64,000 nucleotides of DNA from Xanthostigma xanthostigma (lineage: Eukaryota; Arthropoda; Insecta; Raphidioptera; Raphidiidae), in contig OY754470.1 of the NCBI GenBank assembly GCA_963575645.1, positions 1,860,001-1,924,000 on the forward strand. The letters are read 5' to 3'. Position numbers and translations under genes: made by a program. Below are positions 11,701 through 22,682 of the stretch, one piece after another (the stretch's first letter is position 1; each line of letters begins with the position of its first letter). The notes under the pieces were generated by a model. That model was not told the DNA's origin, did no database searches, and saw only the letters and a program-made list of their open reading frames with translations.

Positions 11701-14563
11701 TCAAACGGCCAAAACATGACGCGTTAACTGTTACTGAAATTCTTTTTCCAGAACCGCATTAAAATAGCGGAACAGTTTCATTATAATATAATTAAATATG
11801 CACCTATATTTTTTTAACTAAATTTGGTTTCAGTTTTATCGAATTTTTAATTTGTGTTACGTCTGGAAATGTGGAAGATGTATAATAAAATTTAAAGAAT
11901 GCATGCCTTAATTTTTATTAAAATAAAATGTCATTGTTCCCATACGTCTCTGACTCGTGCCTACGCCACTGCTAAAAATAAAATGTCTGTGTGTACATCA
12001 TTAAGGTAATCCACCCATTGTCTGGTTGGCAGTATTTTGAACGCAAGACAAAACTGCTAACGATGAACCAAAAAAATTGATCAGTAGCTGCCAAATATTA
12101 GTCACCTACTTATTGCTTTTGGCGCAAAAATTTTAACCGGTTAATTTAGAGCTGACATATAGTTAAAGTCCTTTTTGTAAATAAACTTAATAGTACAAGA
12201 TACCGATTTGGCTAAATCTTCACCCACCGAGTTTTAAAGAAAAATTGATTTGGTTGCTATTCAATTTCTTGGCACAGCTATTTTTGAATAAATCTTTATT
12301 AATACATTATATTATCAAAATTCAAATTTCGTTAGAATACTCGATGGGTGAAGATCGAGCCAAATCAGAATCTTAGACCATAAGTAAATACTATAAAATA
12401 ATAAAAAGGCGCGTGACTTCAAAACAATATCTACATTTTTTAGTAATGATTAATTTAAACTAAAATTTTCATTTTGGCCAATTTAAACGTTTTTCAAAGA
12501 TGAAGGATTATTTTTTGCTTCTGTAGTTTTATTCTTAGAGTTTTTTCTTTTTGGTTTAATTGATCATTTATAAACTCATTAAAAACAAAGCGATAATAAA
12601 ACAATCAAAGAAAGAATTTTTAAAAGAATTTAAACAATAATAAATTATAAAGATCATTAATCAATGAAGTATACTACAAATTATTTTAAAAACACATGCT
12701 TAGAGGATTATGATTAAGTTCTATTTTTCTGTGCGACAATTTTTCATTTTCCGCTACTTCCCATTTGTAAAACTAACACACTTTGTAGTTTTTAAATATT
12801 TGTCAGCTGTCGATGCCTTGTTAGTTCATTCAACTTGTGATTTAAAAATAATTTTATCAGCTTCTAAAATAGACAAACTATTTGAGACAATTTTTACATA
12901 ATAAAAATTTGTTCCTGTAAAACTGTTCCAAAAGAAACTGGTTAAAATTGCATGATATTAAGGATAGAGGATCAAAGAGTCGTCGAAATGTTTCTTCACA
13001 GCTGTTCTTAGTTTTAAAAACATTTTTTATGACAAAACATACCGGCCAATGCAAATAATCACACACCTTTTGGATGTTTCTAGAAATTTAAGATATTTTT
13101 ACAATTATTTCAAGGCCAAGAGTTTAATGTCATATTATTTATTTTCTTAAACGTTTGAAAATTCTTATGCGTTTACACTAAGTTACTAGATTTAGAAGAA
13201 ACGATATAATATTGTACAACGGATATTTCAGTCTTAAAACGTTTAAAACGGAGACAGAGAAATGTGTATTTATTTTATTTGACTACTTCTTTTATTTAAA
13301 GTTAACCCAGGTTTATAGTGATTAATAGAAGTTATTGAAACAGCGTGCTCAGTTCGAGCTTAGAAATATTTTACCGTATTATTCAAAATTCATTTGTTTA
13401 TGTTTTCAGACCAGAAAAAGGATCACAATCAGAAATTCGTGCTCACAAAGCCTGGATTCAAATTGGTAAAGAAATGCTCGAATTGTGTAACATAATTTAC
13501 GACAATGGAGCACCTTACGATGATGAAGGAAGATATATCATTTTCTTCGGAGAATTATTTAATGTAGGTCCTTGTTTCAATAAATTAACTTAAATAAAAA
13601 TGTGTTCCTACTTCTACTTCTACTTCTTCCGTGGTTAAATTTAATATAAAATTTGAATAAATTTGTTAAACAGAAGAGAAACGCTTACCAAAAGAGGGAT
13701 TGTTTTAAAGACCAGTTATCCACGAATACTTTACTTACGCTATTTTTTTTTCGAGCACGACGGCGCAGCCGGAGTGCTCGAAATAGAGCAAGTGTTTTAA
13801 ATACCAGTTATCCACGAATACTTTACGCTATTTTTTTTTCGAGCACGACGGCGCAGCCGGAGTACTCGACATACACACATATACGCCCATGTATATTTTA
13901 AAATAGCTAGCAATTAATAAAATAGATAGATAGATAGATAGATGTTCCAATTATATATATATATTATACTGTTAGGCGGTACAAAGTTCGCCGGGTCAGC
14001 TAGTTATATAATATTTTCTTTGTTTCAGATTTACACACATATTTCTGATAAATTAGTTGGAATGCTCCTCAGAGCAAGAAAACACAAATTACTTGATTTC
14101 GAAGGTGAAGTTTTATTCCAGGTTTGTTTTAAATTTTATTACGTATGCAATTTTGAAAAATCTATTTCTGAAATACCGAAAACTTTGAAAAACATGTTTT
14201 ACAAATTGAAAAAATAGTAACAGTATTGTCTCTTTCAATGATACTTCGTTGTCTGCCAATAAAGTAAGCCAGTGGCAGTAAGACTTCTTTTTGAAGATTT
14301 TCATTAAAATGATGCGTCTGCCATCATTTTTATGAAAGTCTTCAAAAAGAAAAAATCAACGAACTTGCGTTGCTATGCATTTATAATCTACACTATACTT
14401 TGTTGTTATTCATCGATGATTCGATTTCCAGAGACGGGATGACAATGTTCCGATAATACTGCAAAAAACAATTGAGGAAATCAGAGCCTGGTTTAAACAG
14501 AAAGATGAAGAGGCCAGAAAAGCCATTGAAGAAAGTGAAATGTACAGTGAATTTGCGTATTAA
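2703..14563 (+). CDS. Costars/ABRA-like actin-binding Rho-activating protein, 3' part (5' exons outside window)
   Basis: Visible coding exons are 2703-2801, 3571-3633, 9433-9575, 13410-13563, 14029-14121 and 14432-14563 (684 nt, 227 residues plus stop), each bounded by AG and GT with matching phase. The first two encode short Arg/Ser-rich, SP-rich segments (SRSRSRSLSPFP, RRRSRSPSP). The last three encode a complete costars domain, with IRAHKAWIQIGKEML, FGELFNIYTHISDKLVG, RARKHKLLDFEGEVLFQ and RRDDNVPI. In known family members this winged-helix-like domain binds actin or promotes SRF/MRTF signalling through Rho. The protein ends in an acidic helix and EFAY. Upstream exons must lie left of base 1, because 2703 begins in phase 0 after an acceptor. 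The costars assignment is firm; which paralogue it is remains open. Confidence 0.9.
3701..3776. repeat. AATAG microsatellite and retroposon-like tail
   Basis: A short AATAG tract followed by GCTTTATT sits directly upstream of the hAT element. Such tails often mark the end of a non-LTR retroposon, but no body is recognisable here. Confidence 0.35.
3824..4354. mobile_element. Nonautonomous hAT-like element, copy 1
   Basis: The terminal inverted repeats are TGTGATGTGCCGGAT and ATCCGGCACATCACTA. The flanking octamers are ATTAAAAC (3816-3823) and ATTCAAAC (4355-4362), a 7-of-8 match, as expected for a degraded 8 bp hAT target duplication. The interior is full of GGATACGGAT-type direct and inverted units and has a second internal palindrome around GGAAAGAGACTATCTGTTAT. 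There is no transposase. A homologous copy lies inverted at 35875-36392. It sits in the 5.8 kb intron of the costars gene. Confidence 0.85.
4363..7500. other. Intronic noncoding stretch
   Basis: This belongs to the long costars-gene intron (3634-9432). I see only short ORFs with biased, low-complexity translations and no splice-bounded exon. There are no recognisable repeats apart from local AT tracts. Confidence 0.4.
7498..7733 (+). pseudogene. Disrupted exon-like segment, unrecognised
   Basis: An AG acceptor (TTATTTTCAG) is followed by an open frame from before 7511, with an ATG at 7511. It reads MNLSDNNYVLIINADFLR and so on to an in-frame TAG at 7673-7675. The same frame then continues for about 19 codons (KLLNTYLSSNAVNCHIAPIG) to a GT at about 7733. 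The composition is protein-like and unlike the simple AT translations around it. I read it as an exon remnant with one stop, or a 54-residue small ORF. I do not recognise the family; it could come from a transposon. It lies inside the costars-gene intron. Confidence 0.35.
8139..8385. mobile_element. Small TIR element (MITE)
   Basis: The ends TACTTAATACTCCTAT and ATAGGAGTATTAAGTA are inverted over about 19 nt and enclose about 210 bp that is more GC-rich than its surroundings. There is no transposase, and a TA target duplication is possible but not clear. It is intronic to the costars gene. Confidence 0.6.
8570..9432 (+). promoter_or_regulatory. Putative internal promoter and 5' leader of a short costars isoform
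   Basis: This stretch has more CpG than its surroundings (about 8580-8930 and 9060-9100). It ends in an ATG at 9406 that is exactly in frame with the exon beginning at 9433: MLKCALFQQ, then DASLSEK. The CAACAG at 9427-9432 would serve as splice acceptor for the long isoform and as coding sequence for a short one. I infer an alternative first exon; no core-promoter motif is clear enough to fix a start site. Confidence 0.4.
9576..13409. other. Costars-gene intron, mostly unannotated
   Basis: An intron of 3.8 kb. Apart from the TIR element at 12185-12387 I see only AT-rich noncoding sequence and short chance ORFs. Confidence 0.5.
12185..12387. mobile_element. Small TIR element (MITE)
   Basis: The ends are inverted over about 45 nt with mismatches. 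The cores are GATTTGGCTAAATCTTCACC on the left and GGGTGAAGATCGAGCCAAAT on the right. There is no coding capacity. It is intronic to the costars gene. Confidence 0.6.
13701..14005. repeat. Tandem duplication and retroposon-like tail
   Basis: Two units (13701-13792 and 13793-13870) share CCAGTTATCCACGAATAC and a GC-rich core CGAGCACGACGGCGCAGC, which ends in an inverted GTGCTCG or GTACTCG. They are followed by a GATA tract (about 13921-13944). Then comes GTTCGCCGGGTCAGCTAGT (about 13985-14004), which I recall as a common 3' end of insect retroposons. It ends only about 25 bp before the acceptor of the next costars exon. Confidence 0.6.
14281..14355. repeat. Imperfect intronic hairpin
   Basis: CTTTTTGAAGA plus TTTCATTAAAATGATG pairs with CATCATTTTTATGAAA plus TCTTCAAAAAG around a short loop. 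It lies in the last intron of the costars gene and is probably a MITE remnant. Confidence 0.55.
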
Positions 14564-17436
14564 AATTTCAAATTGCTGTATTAATATATAACAATCAACA
14601 TCGTATGTGAAAATTTTGAAACAGAGACTGTCTTGATATGTGACTTTCCTATTGAAATATGAGAAAGATATTTTATATATAAATTGTTTTCGTATGAAAA
14701 TTCCCTAATAGTATTATATATTTTATTGTAGGCATATTGTCTTTAAACTTTTTTAAAACGTAGTTACTTTTCGAAGGATTCACGCAAAAAAAAAACAAAT
14801 TTAGAAATGTAGTTAAATTGGATATTTCTTTACTAAAACGTCGTCATAACTTAGATGACTCACTCGAAGTCTAAAACCAAATCTGCGCAGGCCGTGCTGC
14901 GCAAGTGACCACCATATTCTTAGCAGGCAAGCTATTTGTGTATTAGATCCAGCAGTGTTGATGTGAACAGTCGAGTGATTATGCTAATTTTTATAATATA
15001 CTGTGACTTGGTATTGTGACCAGTGACTTCGAGTATACATATTTTTTAACATTGATTTCTAGCACTTTGAGTTCTTTAACGTGTTTAAACTTTTAACCAT
15101 CAGATAGTATTTTATAAAAGCATTGTAGTAAGGGATCATTAATTCATTTAAAAAAACCAAACTTCGATTTTTTTGCGTGAATGAATTTATTCAGTAGAAG
15201 ATTATAACACAGTAGGCTCTTCCAAAACAAAAACATGACGAAACCACATGAATTATGGGTGAATTTTTTTCAAAACTAAACTCTAATTTAAAAAATCTAA
15301 ATGATCATTGGAATCAAATTTAAATACATTTAGATAATAAATTAATCAAAAACGGAACGGAAATACTCGATTTTGGAAGAAACTATTTGGATCTTAGAGA
15401 TTTTCTCTCCACCGAATTATGAACCATTTTATTATAAACTATTTTTTGAGTTGTATAATTATTATATTAAAATATTTATCTAATTTATAGTAAATTTGTA
15501 GAAATAAGTGAAGAATTGGGATAAGTACGAAATATATTTAATAAATATTTAACTTTTTGGTGTCTATTTTATCCAAAAAAGAAATGGTTGCCCATTCCCA
15601 TGCTAAATAGTAAGTTGCCTTTGATTATTTATAATAGTAATACAAGAAAGGTGAATAATGGATACAGAAGGTCAAGGTTAGCTATGCTTTAAAAAAGCTA
15701 CCCGCTACACCCTTTTTATATCATCTATGTACCTGAAAATACAGTTTATTGTAAATATGCATAGAATGAGACACCCCATTAACGTTATGTAATATATACA
15801 AATCGTAATATTATAGTAAAGAAGTGGAAAGTTTAATACATTACCCTCTGTTATGTCGTAAGTCCGCGTTTCTCCCTGCATTTTACTGCTTTAGACAAGT
15901 CCCAATTCCTATACTTCAAGAGCCCATTTCTCTGCGCATAACCTAATTCGAATTTGGAATGAAAAAGGGGCCTATCGTATGAGCACCCATTAAATCCCCT
16001 CTTCTGTGCGTCACGATTTAATTTGTACTAAAGTTATCAGGCACTTATTGGTAGTGATTGTATTTTTAACTTCTCGCTATTGAAAATTTTCAAAAAAGGA
16101 AGTTATTTGTTTCGGTTCGATTTTTGAAAATCGGGTTTTCGACAGACCTCGACGCTTTAGGGTCCTAGGAAGTTGTTTTGACTATTGTGCATACCTAGCC
16201 CGATATCGATTTTAACAGGTGAAAACATCAATTTTCAATTTATTATTACCAAAAGATGATAATTAAAAAAGTCGATTTTAAAAGTATTTGAAATTGGTTG
16301 AAACTACTAGGCTAAGATATTTTTAAACCGTATCGCCGGAGGCACTGTAGCCTCTTAGGCTTAATGTGCTAATTCTCAATCTCTTATATCACCTCCTTGA
16401 TCTTTATTCTTACAGCAACCCTGAGCTGGTTAGTTGATATACTGTTCTGAATCCATCCTGGAGGGCTTTAAAGAAGAAGAAAACGAATGTGCAAAATATA
16501 AAGAATTTTTTTTTAAATAGGACAAAGTTCTTTTTTAGGGCTCATGAATTCTGATTGCCGAATAGACGCTAATAAACTCAGCTGTTTAGCGTCTATAATC
16601 AACAATATTTTTTATTATTACCGATTTCAACATTTTTAAAACTAATTCTCAATCTTCACTGTACCTTGTCTTCTATTATTGCGTACGCTACTGGCATATA
16701 TGTATCCGCTGCGTTTACATAAAGAGCAAGTTTCAAAAACGTCAATCATTTGTGTATAGATAGCTTTCTGTGAGTTATTATAAACAACCCTACCTTAAGA
16801 GAGCTTAGCAGTAAGTTTGGATCGTCCGAATAGATTTTCGTTTGGCAACGAAATAATTAAGAGCATTAAATCTCTCATAGATCACTTTAACTTAATCTAT
16901 GTTTGTTAATGTTGACCTCAAAAACCGCTATACCGGTTTAAAACAAACACTTGCACTGTTTAAAAATTCACTTCTTTAGTAAGACAGATATGAAACGCTC
17001 TTAAACTGCAGCAAATAAAAATTTTGCTTTCACGTCTGAAATTAATGAAATGTATATTCAATACCCTTTTTAGGACACACGTCGAAAGAAATACTATACT
17101 TTCAAAGACATACACAGTAGGTATCTAAAATAGTATTTGGTATCTCTGCACTATTGTCAGTAACCTCATTGCAAACATTTTTGTTATATCTATTTATTAA
17201 GATAGCTATAACTCTATACTTACCTTAACCTAAGTTGCTGAGCACCAATTTAAACATTGAAATTTAAATATCGAAGAAATAGTATAGGGTAAGTAAAAAT
17301 GTTACTTGGTTCTACAAGAATGTAGATATATATATTGTAGAACAATATTTTATTAAATAATTATTTACCGTAGTTATATGTGAATATAAACCAATAAGGA
17401 ATTCGGAACAGCTTGGCGTATTATCGAAGTAGAAAA
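14564..17436. other. Intergenic: costars 3' flank to first IR gene
   Basis: No coding exon is visible. GC-richer patches at about 14880-14960 and 15840-16200, and an AAGAAGAAGAAAACG tail near 16476, look like old retroposon remains, but I cannot delimit them. The presumed 3'UTR of the costars gene starts here and the promoter of the IR gene must lie at its end. Confidence 0.4.
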
Positions 17437-19257
17437 ATGACAAAGAAAAAATTGAGACAGATTGTTTCAATTTTGGTAATTGTATTCGTACTATGTACCG
17501 AAGCTCGAAGGAAAATTCCGGAAATGTTTAATTATTCAGACATCTGCATTTTTGATTTAATCAACAATTATTTTCAAAGATTGAAGTTTGGAGTCGATTT
17601 TTTATTCGACGATTGTCAAAATGAATTCGTTGACAATTTTCTACGAACAATAGGACCAGTTATCCCTTATAGAATAATAACAAAAACAAGCAACTATTTA
17701 TTTAAAAATAATACGGACACTCCGAGGAACTATGTAATTTTGTACAAAAATAATTCTATAGAGTTTTTTAATTTTCTAAGAAGATTTCCTGGTATTTGGA
17801 ACCCACGAGGACGATTTATGTTGATCAATTATGATTACGTTTCAGAGGAAAAAAAATATACAGCTCGGGTGCTCAGTTTTCTATGGAATTCTCTAATCAC
17901 GGATATAATTTTTGTGAAACATTATTCAAATATTTTCGAAGTTACAACGTGGTATCCCTTTAAAAAGAATAATTCATGCGGTAAAAACATGACATTAGAA
18001 TCTTTGGGTAATTGTACATTTAATTCAACGAGGTTAATTTCAAAGGCCAATTACAACGATTTTTCGGAATGTGAAATTAAAATATGGCCTATAGGAACGG
18101 CGCCAAATATTTGGAAACCGGGTCTGTCAGTTCTTTTTGTTGAAGCTATAGATTTTGTTAAGCGTTTTCGGATTAAGGTTCAGCCAGTTGAAAATGAACT
18201 TTTAATGGAAATGTTAATGTCAGGAACATTTTCCAAAATGATTTCAAAATTTAATAATTTTGAAAACTTCGGTGCTGTTGGATCAATTTCAATTAATTTA
18301 ATTGATTATTCTCAAGTGGATGTCAGCACTGAAATTAGTGAAGAACGAATAGTTTGGGTTGTTCCTAAAGCAAAGCAAGAACCATATTGGATGATCATTT
18401 TGAAAGTTTTTGATGTCTACGTTTGGTTAGTCCTGACTATAACAGTAGTGATAATGACTTACGTTTGGTATTTATTTTCTGTAAGAAATAAATTTGCTTC
18501 ATTTTCTTATACATCATTATTCAGATGTTACTTAGAAGTTATCTGCACTATTATAGGACAAACGTGTGATAGTGTTCCAAAAATTTGGGTACATCGAATA
18601 TATTTCTTATTTTGTATTATATTTGGAATGCGTCTTAGTACAAAATTTCAAGGATCTTTGAGTAGCAAATTGATATCACCAGGTTTTGAATATCAAATAA
18701 AAACGTCAAGTGAATTGTATGAAACTAATTACGAAATCGTTGTACCAAAAGTATTTCAAGAAAGAATGAGAACACATGAAGATCCTTTTACCGTTAAATT
18801 AGTTCAAAGAGCAAAAATCAATAACAATGTAGAAGGTATTTTAAAAACAGTTTCCAGTTCTACAAAAAAGGTCGCTACGATTGCATTGTTTTCTGTTGCA
18901 CATTTTGGAATTGATCCGAAATTTAGACATAATATTTATGTGTTTAATAAGATACTAGGAATGTTTGCTAACATAATATTAGTTCAGAAAAGACATCCTT
19001 TATTAGATGTTACAAACGATTTGATATTAAGAGTTCATGCAAGTGGACTACCTAACAAATGGGTTTCAGATTTACATGGTATGAAATATAAGACTGTTTC
19101 TCCTATCAGCTATGTCACATTTAAAATGAATCATTTACAAAGTGCTTTTATTGTTCTTGCAATTGGATACGGAATATCTTTTATGGTTTTTATTGCTGAA
19201 CGCTGTTTACTAAGAAAAAAAAATTGGTTGTCTGTAAAGTCGGTTTACGGACGATAG
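17437..19257 (+). CDS. Divergent ionotropic receptor (IR), intronless, copy 1
   Basis: This is a single-exon, 606-residue chemosensory ion-channel subunit of the ionotropic glutamate receptor superfamily, expected in sensory-neuron dendrites. The start chosen is the ATG in AGAAAAATGACA, just before a signal peptide (residues about 5-22). It has an amino-terminal domain with N-glycosylation sequons. S1 starts near GLSVLFVEAIDF. M1 is about 323-345 (VYVWLVLTITVVIMTYVWYL), the pore loop and M2 are about 365-400 (ending CIIFGMRL, then FQGSLSSKL), followed by S2, and M3 is about 568-590 (SAFIVLAIGYGISFMVF). The canonical glutamate-contacting Arg in the S1 end region is absent (INLIDYSQVDVS), as in many divergent IRs. 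By eye about two thirds identical to the next gene. The last 11 residues and stop come from a repeat (19224 onward). Confidence 0.88.
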   Translation: MTKKKLRQIVSILVIVFVLCTEARRKIPEMFNYSDICIFDLINNYFQRLKFGVDFLFDDCQNEFVDNFLRTIGPVIPYRIITKTSNYLFKNNTDTPRNYVILYKNNSIEFFNFLRRFPGIWNPRGRFMLINYDYVSEEKKYTARVLSFLWNSLITDIIFVKHYSNIFEVTTWYPFKKNNSCGKNMTLESLGNCTFNSTRLISKANYNDFSECEIKIWPIGTAPNIWKPGLSVLFVEAIDFVKRFRIKVQPVENELLMEMLMSGTFSKMISKFNNFENFGAVGSISINLIDYSQVDVSTEISEERIVWVVPKAKQEPYWMIILKVFDVYVWLVLTITVVIMTYVWYLFSVRNKFASFSYTSLFRCYLEVICTIIGQTCDSVPKIWVHRIYFLFCIIFGMRLSTKFQGSLSSKLISPGFEYQIKTSSELYETNYEIVVPKVFQERMRTHEDPFTVKLVQRAKINNNVEGILKTVSSSTKKVATIALFSVAHFGIDPKFRHNIYVFNKILGMFANIILVQKRHPLLDVTNDLILRVHASGLPNKWVSDLHGMKYKTVSPISYVTFKMNHLQSAFIVLAIGYGISFMVFIAERCLLRKKNWLSVKSVYGR

Positions 19258-19885
19258 TTTTACGTGATAACGTATTCCGTAATACATAACCTAAACCTCC
19301 CAAAATTTGGTTTCAATCCGCTTATCCTTGGTGTCGGAATGATAAGAAATGTCAACTCAAAAGTGACGTTTGCAACTTACAAAGTATTATGTTCTAATAA
19401 TAATTAGTTATTCCAATACTTAACTTAGAAGGCTTTGCATTTCACAATATACTAATGTCAAAAAATTGAATTAAACATTAGAAATGCAGCTGTTTTCATG
19501 TTAAGACAAGACATACGTTTGCTTTTAATTTCCATGTACGGCAAACAAAGACAACCGACCGCGTCGCGCCATGCATTACACAACATTTATACAGCTATTT
19601 TTCTATATAAATTTGTATAAAATATTTTTCTATATAAATTTGTATAAAAAAACTGTTTAGGCAAATTCTGTTATACGAAATCTATGTAAAATGTTCTCCT
19701 CTTTCGTTTAAGACTGGTTTCAAACCGATCTGATTTAAATTGAGCGAGAAATTAGCAAAAAGCACGCACAGGGTCAGGCGGAACGTTAGGAACGTTACGT
19801 TACACTTTTTCGAACATGCAGCCGGTGTTTTATCAATTTATAAGATTGGTGATTCATCAATTTATAAGACGTTATCACGTCAAAA
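19224..19885 (+). mobile_element. Unclassified repeat family R, copy a (overlaps IR copy 1)
   Basis: It begins TTGGTTGTCTGTAAAG and TTTTACGTGATAACG and ends TTATAAGACGTTATCACGTC. The ACGTGATAACG words near the two ends are inverted relative to each other. Inside are the shared block GCACGCACAGGGTCAGG and GGAACGTTA units. It is about 660 bp, longer than copies c-e, with a unique middle that includes a 2x repeat of TTTTTCTATATAAATTTG at about 19599-19655. No ORF for a transposase is seen. The first 34 bp are translated as the IR carboxy end. Confidence 0.8.
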
Positions 19886-20775
19886 ATTATTCAATATTTT
19901 TAACGAATAAATACTAAATCAATTACCGCGATAAGGGAAGGCTTTTCTTGGTATGAAGAATATTATACTTATAATGTTCGGCATGTTTTGAACATGTCTT
20001 TCCTGCCTCTTCATTCCCATTTCTAACAATAAATACTACAATTTATAATGATTGAATATAATATAATAGCCTATTCAGGCAATATATTGAACGAAACATA
20101 ATTTTAAATTTGACATGCATACTGCATAGGAAGGTACCATAATATACTAAGTATCTTATAGACCGACAGCGTCAATGCGGTCTGTAAACGATTCTGCTGT
20201 TGTTCATGTCGAGCGTCTATAATCTACAATATAATCTAATCTGCTGTTGTTCATTTGTGAGAAATTATAATTAATATGATTTGTGATAAAAAATTTAAGC
20301 CACCCCTTGCTTGTTCTCTATGTATTACTTAGATGAAACATTGTTGCCTTTTATCTTTCATCTAGTAACTAATAGTTCTGATTTCTGAAGTACGTTTGCT
20401 ATAATAAAGCTTTTTTAACGTTGCATGGCGACTCTATAATATATATTCTTTTTATATATAAAACGATATCTATCAACTGTACCTAATCAGTAATCGATCT
20501 ATATTTACCTTATTTGATAGGAATCTTATTTCATGTATAAAGTTTATAGAAAGCCATAAAATTATTTTTTCATTGTCAACCTATCAAAATTTCATAAGTA
20601 TGTATTATAATTTGTTTCTGAGTTGCATGTGAATAAAAGACATATTTTTTGTAAAGAGCGATGCAACAGTTATGGCACATTAATATATTAATTAATTATT
20701 TATCAAAACTGTACGACTATAAGCAGTTGAAAACTTTGAGAGTACATATTTTATTATTTTGAATATAGTTGCAAA
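19886..20775. other. Intergenic between the IR genes
   Basis: AT-rich and no gene seen. The promoter of the second IR gene should be at its right end; AATATATTAATTAATT and similar AT tracts do not single out a TATA box. Confidence 0.4.
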
Positions 20776-22569
20776 ATGGGACAGAGTGTTTTAATTTCAT
20801 TAATTGTACTGATATGTACAGACGCACAGATAAAAATACCAGTAAGATACAGTTATCTTGATTTTTGTATTGCTAATTTGATGAATACTTATTTTGAAGA
20901 ATTGAAATTCGGAATCGAGATTTTTATCGACGATTCTCGCAATGATTTTGTTGATCATTTTCTACAAATAATAGGATCAGTAATTCCTGGCAAGATAATA
21001 GATACAGAGAGCTGTTTTACTGAGAATTTTTTTAAAAACAATACTGAAACACCAAAGAATTACTTAATTCTGTGCAAAAATTGTTCTGTTGATTTTTTTA
21101 ATTTCTTAAAAAGACGTCCAGATATTTGGAATCCACGAGGACGATTCATGTTAATCAATTATGATTATCTTTCAGAAGAAAAAATAGATACAGTAGAAAT
21201 GCTAAGTGTTTTATGGGATTATCTAATTACGGACATAATTTTTGTAAAATATGATTCAAATATTTTCAAAGTTACAACATGGTACCCTTTTAAAAAGGAT
21301 AATTCGTGCGGCAAAAACTTGACATTGGAATCTTTGGGAAATTGTACATCTTATTCAACAAGTTTAGTCTCAAAACGTGAATTCGAGGATTTCTCGGAGT
21401 GTGAAATTAAAATATGGCCTATAGGAACGGTGCCAAACATTTGGAAACCGGGTCTGTCGGTTCTTTTTGTTGAAGCTATAGATTTTATCAAACGTTTTCG
21501 CATCAAGATTCAGCCAGTTGAAAATGATATTTTATTGGAATTGTTAATGTCAGGAAAATTCAATAAAATGATTGAAAAGTTTACCAATTTCGAAAATTTC
21601 GGTGCTGTCGGATCAATTCCAATTACTCTAATTGATTATTCTCAAGTTGACGTTAGCACCGAAATAAATGAAGAGCAAGTTGTCTGGATTATTCCCAAAG
21701 CGAAACCAGAGCCATATTGGATGATCATTTTGAAAATTTTTGACGTTTATATTTGGTCAGTTCTGGCCATAACGATAGTTCTAATGACATACATATGGTA
21801 TTTACTGTCTCAAAAAAATCCATTCACTTCTACTTCTTTTACATCGCTATTGAGATGCTTTTTAGAAGTTATTTGTACATTAATAGGACAATCTTGTACT
21901 TGTGTTCCAAAACGGTGGATGCACCGAATGTATTTTTTGTTTTGCATTATATTTGGAATGCGCATCGGTTCGGATTTCCAAGGTTCTTTAAGCAGCAAAT
22001 TAGTATCACCCGGGTTCGAACATCAAATACGAACTTCAAACGAATTGTACATGTCGAATTATGATATCATTGTTCCAAAAATATTTCAAAAGAGAATGCA
22101 AAAACATAGAGACTATTTTACTGCTGAGTTAGTTCAGAGAGCAAACATTATTAATAGTGTTCCAGAAATTTTGAAAATGGTTGCCAATTCTTCAATGAAA
22201 GTTGGTACAATAGCTTTGAAATCGATTGTGAATTTCGGCACTGACCCAAAAATAAGACATAATCTTTATGTATTCGATGAGGAACTAATTGCATATGCAA
22301 ATATAATATTGGTTCAGAAAAAACATCCTTTATTGAACCAAATGAATGATTTGATATTAAGAGTTCATGCGAGCGGATTACCTATCAAATGGATGTCTGA
22401 TTTACATGGTATTAAATATAAAACCGTTTCTCTTATTAGCTATGTGACATTTCAAATGAATCATCTTCAAAGTGCTTTCGTTGTTCTTGCTATTGGATGT
22501 GGAATAGCTTTTATTGTTTTCTTGGCTGAAAACTGTCTTTCAAGAAAAAAATCATTTTATGTATTTTAA
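20776..22569 (+). CDS. Divergent ionotropic receptor (IR), intronless, copy 2
   Basis: 597 residues in one exon with start context GCAAAATGG. It has the same architecture as its neighbour: signal peptide (about 1-17), a long N-terminal domain with CGKNLTLESLGNCT, S1, M1 about 321-344 (VYIWSVLAITIVLMTYIWYL), the pore region and M2 about 362-399, S2, and M3 about 565-588. The S1 segment ITLIDYSQVDVS again lacks the ligand-binding Arg. The C-terminus ends SRKKSFYVF with its own TAA, showing what the ancestral tail of the pair probably looked like. A poly(A) signal AATAAA follows at 22577. It is a tandem duplicate on the same strand, 1.5 kb downstream of copy 1. Confidence 0.9.
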   Translation: MGQSVLISLIVLICTDAQIKIPVRYSYLDFCIANLMNTYFEELKFGIEIFIDDSRNDFVDHFLQIIGSVIPGKIIDTESCFTENFFKNNTETPKNYLILCKNCSVDFFNFLKRRPDIWNPRGRFMLINYDYLSEEKIDTVEMLSVLWDYLITDIIFVKYDSNIFKVTTWYPFKKDNSCGKNLTLESLGNCTSYSTSLVSKREFEDFSECEIKIWPIGTVPNIWKPGLSVLFVEAIDFIKRFRIKIQPVENDILLELLMSGKFNKMIEKFTNFENFGAVGSIPITLIDYSQVDVSTEINEEQVVWIIPKAKPEPYWMIILKIFDVYIWSVLAITIVLMTYIWYLLSQKNPFTSTSFTSLLRCFLEVICTLIGQSCTCVPKRWMHRMYFLFCIIFGMRIGSDFQGSLSSKLVSPGFEHQIRTSNELYMSNYDIIVPKIFQKRMQKHRDYFTAELVQRANIINSVPEILKMVANSSMKVGTIALKSIVNFGTDPKIRHNLYVFDEELIAYANIILVQKKHPLLNQMNDLILRVHASGLPIKWMSDLHGIKYKTVSLISYVTFQMNHLQSAFVVLAIGCGIAFIVFLAENCLSRKKSFYVF

Positions 22570-22682
22570 CGAATTGAATAAAAATGTGATTGCGATAATA
22601 GTTATATATTTTGTATTTTATTTTATCGCTTTGTATTTCCTGTGTAGAATGCCAATATTTCTTTGACGTTTTATTTATTTAG

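Noticed and set aside
13345..13593. Stand-alone 82-codon ORF
   Set aside because: It is the costars exon 13410-13563 with read-through into both flanking introns.
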